The notes below the pieces were generated by a model. It was given only the letters and a program-made list of their open reading frames with translations, was not told where the DNA came from and did not search any database. This document shows, in pieces, positions 4,602 to 5,554 of a DNA stretch of 5,554 nt. The DNA is taken from assembly GCA_044358015.1 (NCBI GenBank), contig JBIKOO010000093.1, positions 1 to 5,554 of the forward strand, given 5' to 3'. The position numbers and the translations under genes were made by a program. The first letter of the stretch is position 1, and each line of letters opens with the position of its first letter. The stretch comes from Casp-actino8 sp044358015. GTDB taxonomy: Bacteria; Actinomycetota; Acidimicrobiia; Acidimicrobiales; Ilumatobacteraceae.

Positions 4602-5554
4602 ATGACCCCCGACCATTTCGATCGATCGGTCATGCGCCAACGTCTGGCCAACGAGCAGTTTGATGTTGTGATTGTCGGTGGGGGTATCACCGGTCTCGGG
4701 GTGGCCCTTGATGCTGCATCGCGTGGTCTACGTACGGCCCTGATTGAGCGGTACGACTTCGCGTCGGGCACGTCATCTAAAAGCTCAAAGCTCGTGCACG
4801 GTGGACTGCGGTATTTGCAACAAGGTGAAGTTCGTTTGGTCTATGAAGCGCTCTACGAACGGCAACGCTTAATTCGCAATGCACCGCATCTTGTGTCGCT
4901 CCTCCCCTTCTTACTTCCGATTCTCACCAAAGACGGATTGGTATCACGAAAAATTGCGCGTGCTTTAGGTTCGGCCTTGTGGATGTACGACATCACCGGC
5001 GGCGCGCGTATTGGCAAGATTCATCGTCGCCTACGTAAACAAAAAGCGCTCGCTCATATGCCGACCATGCCCAGCCAACGTTTGGCGTCGGCTTATATCT
5101 ATTACGACGCTCAGGCAGACGATGCACGGCTGTGTGTCACCATGGCGCGTTCAGCCGCAGATCATGGAGCAGTCGTCATCAACCAATGCGCAGTCACGAG
5201 CATTTTGCGTTCCGAATCGGGACACGCGAATGGCGTCACGGTGCAATGTGATGATGAAAGTTTTGACGTACGCGCGAGAGTGGTGATCAACGCAGCCGGT
5301 GTGTGGACTGATGCCGTTCGTACGCTTGAAGAAGGTATTGATCCCGACACCATCCGACCAGCCAAAGGCGTTCATGTCACGGTTCCGTGGGACAAAGTTC
5401 GTAATGACATTGCTGTCATCATCCCGGTCCCGAAAGACAAACGAAGTCTGTTCGTTGTGCCGTGGGGTCCAAAACCCGATGGCACGTTTACGCACACCTA
5501 TGTCGGCACGACAGATACCGATTATCAAGGTCCTATTGATGATCCACAATGCAC
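4602..5554 (+). CDS. glpD: FAD-dependent glycerol-3-phosphate dehydrogenase, 3' end cut by window
   Basis: This enzyme oxidises sn-glycerol 3-phosphate to dihydroxyacetone phosphate and passes electrons through FAD to the quinone pool at the inner face of the membrane. The visible 317 residues carry the FAD-binding GGGITG (26-31) with acidic E49 at the end of the second strand. The family signature SSKLVHGGLRYL lies at 61-72, with R70 equivalent to substrate-binding Arg54 of E. coli GlpD. NAAGVW is followed by the KG-H block that precedes the substrate domain, and GTTDTDY lies at 302-308. Family members run to 500-580 residues, so the C-terminal domain lies beyond the window. The ATG at 4602 gives an N-terminus like those of actinobacterial homologues; GTG 4575 and ATG 4632 are alternatives, and none has a strong ribosome-binding site. 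It is divergent from perR across a 136-bp gap containing the palindromic elements. It is the aerobic single-subunit type and does not need the GlpC-like protein nearby. Confidence 0.95.
   Translation, partial: MTPDHFDRSVMRQRLANEQFDVVIVGGGITGLGVALDAASRGLRTALIERYDFASGTSSKSSKLVHGGLRYLQQGEVRLVYEALYERQRLIRNAPHLVSLLPFLLPILTKDGLVSRKIARALGSALWMYDITGGARIGKIHRRLRKQKALAHMPTMPSQRLASAYIYYDAQADDARLCVTMARSAADHGAVVINQCAVTSILRSESGHANGVTVQCDDESFDVRARVVINAAGVWTDAVRTLEEGIDPDTIRPAKGVHVTVPWDKVRNDIAVIIPVPKDKRSLFVVPWGPKPDGTFTHTYVGTTDTDYQGPIDDPQC

Noticed and set aside
5151..5549. Minus-strand 132-codon open frame
   Set aside because: It is antisense to glpD, whose FAD and substrate motifs run through this stretch on the plus strand.

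Overview
The window looks like a piece of a chromosome from an actinobacterium of moderate GC (about half GC by eye). The main evidence is a WhiB-family protein, a family essentially confined to Actinobacteria and their phages. A freshwater or marine Acidimicrobiia-type organism would fit the base composition and gene set, but that narrower placement is only a guess. Gene density is high, no intergenic gap exceeds about 140 bp, and there is no sign of mobile DNA, tRNA, rRNA or CRISPR.

Layout from left to right: (1) 1-1105, minus strand, trpD (anthranilate phosphoribosyltransferase), missing only its extreme C-terminus at the window edge and carrying a 15-bp in-frame tandem repeat near its start; (2) 1145-1375, minus strand, a small WhiB-type Fe-S regulator just upstream of trpD; (3) 1512-4465, minus strand, a four-gene run read in the order PerR-like Fur repressor (4465-4055), rubredoxin-less rubrerythrin (3968-3555), two-cluster Fe-S/CCG-domain oxidoreductase (3451-2135), and DUF3501 protein (2114-1512); (4) 4602-5554, plus strand, glpD (FAD-dependent glycerol-3-phosphate dehydrogenase), divergent from perR and cut by the window end after 317 codons.

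The centre of interest is the four-gene run. The repressor retains every residue that distinguishes H2O2-sensing PerR, and the rubrerythrin retains all seven diiron ligands but has no rubredoxin domain to supply electrons. The neighbouring protein has two [4Fe-4S] motifs and CCG domains of the HdrD/GlpC type, and the last gene encodes a protein of unknown function. The simplest reading is a peroxide-responsive peroxidase cassette in which the Fe-S protein (with or without DUF3501) feeds electrons to the rubrerythrin. That electron route is inference.

Regulatory DNA supports the cassette as a controlled unit. Two near-identical 12-bp palindromic elements lie in the perR-glpD intergenic region, an imperfect inverted repeat lies between perR and the rubrerythrin gene, and a very strong hairpin with a GCAA loop lies just after the rubrerythrin gene. 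The last would let rubrerythrin be made in excess over the downstream electron-transfer genes.
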